Origin: Alphaproteobacteria bacterium
GTDB lineage: Bacteria; Pseudomonadota; Alphaproteobacteria; Acetobacterales; Acetobacteraceae
Length of the DNA stretch: 6,481 bases
NCBI GenBank assembly: GCA_013298245.1
Contig: JAAFHD010000041.1
Location: forward strand, 8,373-14,853
Reading direction: 5' to 3'
The notes under the pieces were generated by a model. That model searched no databases and was not told where the DNA came from. It saw nothing but the letters and a program-made list of their open reading frames with translations. How positions within the stretch are numbered: the stretch's first letter is position 1; every line of letters begins with the position of its first letter. The position numbers and the translations under genes were made by a program. Of the stretch, positions 5,790-6,481 are shown piece by piece.

Positions 5790-6481
5790 GCAGGTCGCGT
5801 GCCACCAGCCAGCGATGCACCTCGCTCGGCCCCTCGACGATGCGCCAGACGCGCGCGGCGCGGGCCATGTATTCCAGCGGCAATTCCTTGCTGAGGCCCA
5901 TGCCGCCATGCATCTGGATGGCGCGGTCGATGACGCGCGTCACCATCTCGGTGCACTGGATTTTCGCCATCGCACCTTCGCGGCGGATTTCGAGGGAATC
6001 GCCGGCGCTGCCCTGGTCCATGCGCCAGGCCAGGCGGTGCACCAGCAGCCGGCACATTTCCAACTCCTGCCAGGAATCGCTGATGGCGAATTGCACGGAT
6101 TGGCGGTCCGCCAGCTTGGCGCCAAAGGTGCTGCGGGAGTTGGCCTGCGCGATCATCATCTCGATGCACCGGCGCGCGTAGCCGAGGCAACGCGCGGCGA
6201 TTTCCATGCGGCGAATCCCGAGTCGCCGCGAGATCGGCACGAAGGCCAGCCCGACTTCGCCCAGGATGTGTTCATCGCCCAGCAGCACATTGTCCAGATG
6301 CACGGAATAGGGCGCGTATTCACCGATCATCGGGAAGACGCTGGGGATGGTCATGCCCGGCGTGTCGCGATCCACCAGGAACGCAGTCATGCCACCGCGT
6401 GTGCCCTTCGCCGCGTCTGTCACCGCTAGCACGATGATAAAATCGGCGCGGCGCGCATTGCTGATCCAGGTCTTTTCGCCG
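5779..6481 (-). CDS. Acyl-CoA dehydrogenase family protein, C-terminal part
   Basis: The last 233 residues of an FAD-dependent acyl-CoA dehydrogenase are present; the 5' end lies beyond the right edge, where the frame is still open (about 150-170 residues missing for a typical 380-400). These enzymes oxidise acyl-CoA thioesters to trans-2-enoyl-CoA and hand electrons to ETF. The visible part begins with GEKTWISNARRADF, the middle beta-domain motif. It continues with the C-terminal helical domain: RRLGIRRMEIAARCLGYARR, RSTFGAKLADRQSVQF, and QMHGGMGLSKELPLEYMAR. The final VEGPSEVHRWLVARDLL holds Glu (codon 5833-5835) where many family members carry the catalytic base. The EGPSEVHR ending resembles the ACAD10/11-like branch more than short-chain enzymes. 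The substrate cannot be read. The TAG stop overlaps the rsmI 3' end by 11 nt. The in-frame GTG at 6432 is internal, not a start. Confidence 0.9.
   Translation of the reverse strand, partial: GEKTWISNARRADFIIVLAVTDAAKGTRGGMTAFLVDRDTPGMTIPSVFPMIGEYAPYSVHLDNVLLGDEHILGEVGLAFVPISRRLGIRRMEIAARCLGYARRCIEMMIAQANSRSTFGAKLADRQSVQFAISDSWQELEMCRLLVHRLAWRMDQGSAGDSLEIRREGAMAKIQCTEMVTRVIDRAIQMHGGMGLSKELPLEYMARAARVWRIVEGPSEVHRWLVARDLLRA

Overview
The window is GC-rich, gene-dense bacterial chromosome. Its gene content points to an alphaproteobacterium, probably of the Acetobacteraceae/Rhodospirillales type. The clues are a RutBCD set, an orphan Bug-family periplasmic binding protein, a PhoR-type kinase with the alphaproteobacterial HisKA signature, a short single-domain LpoA-like lipoprotein, and rsmI divergent from that lipoprotein. 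The lineage is inferred from these features; no marker gene settles it.

Layout, left to right. (1) Positions 1-1447, + strand: the 3' end of rutB, then complete rutC and rutD, tightly packed (3-nt gap, then a 4-nt ATGA overlap). These are middle steps of the Rut pathway, which opens uracil and uses its nitrogen: ureidoacrylate hydrolysis, aminoacrylate deamination, and an alpha/beta-hydrolase-fold helper. (2) Positions 1428-4923, - strand: a three-gene unit read right to left. It holds an LpoA-like lipoprotein (type 1 periplasmic-binding fold), a PhoR-like membrane histidine kinase joined to it by a 1-nt TGATG overlap, and, 53 nt further on, a Bug/TctC-type solute-binding protein with a Tat-like signal peptide. 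(3) Positions 4908-5789, + strand: rsmI, the 16S rRNA 2'-O-methyltransferase, divergent from the lipoprotein gene. (4) Positions 5779-6481, - strand: the C-terminal 233 residues of an acyl-CoA dehydrogenase that runs off the right edge.

The striking property is compaction. The two convergent junctions overlap by 20 and 11 nt, and the divergent rsmI/lipoprotein pair overlaps at its 5' ends by 16 nt. No intergenic stretch exceeds about 53 nt, so there is almost no room for stand-alone promoters or intrinsic terminators, and I found none I can support. There are no RNA genes, mobile elements or CRISPR arrays. I see no clearly novel system. The points most worth a second look are the divergent start overlap, the coupling of an envelope lipoprotein to a PhoR-like kinase without a visible response regulator, and the truncated rut set that ends in a nucleophile-less RutD.
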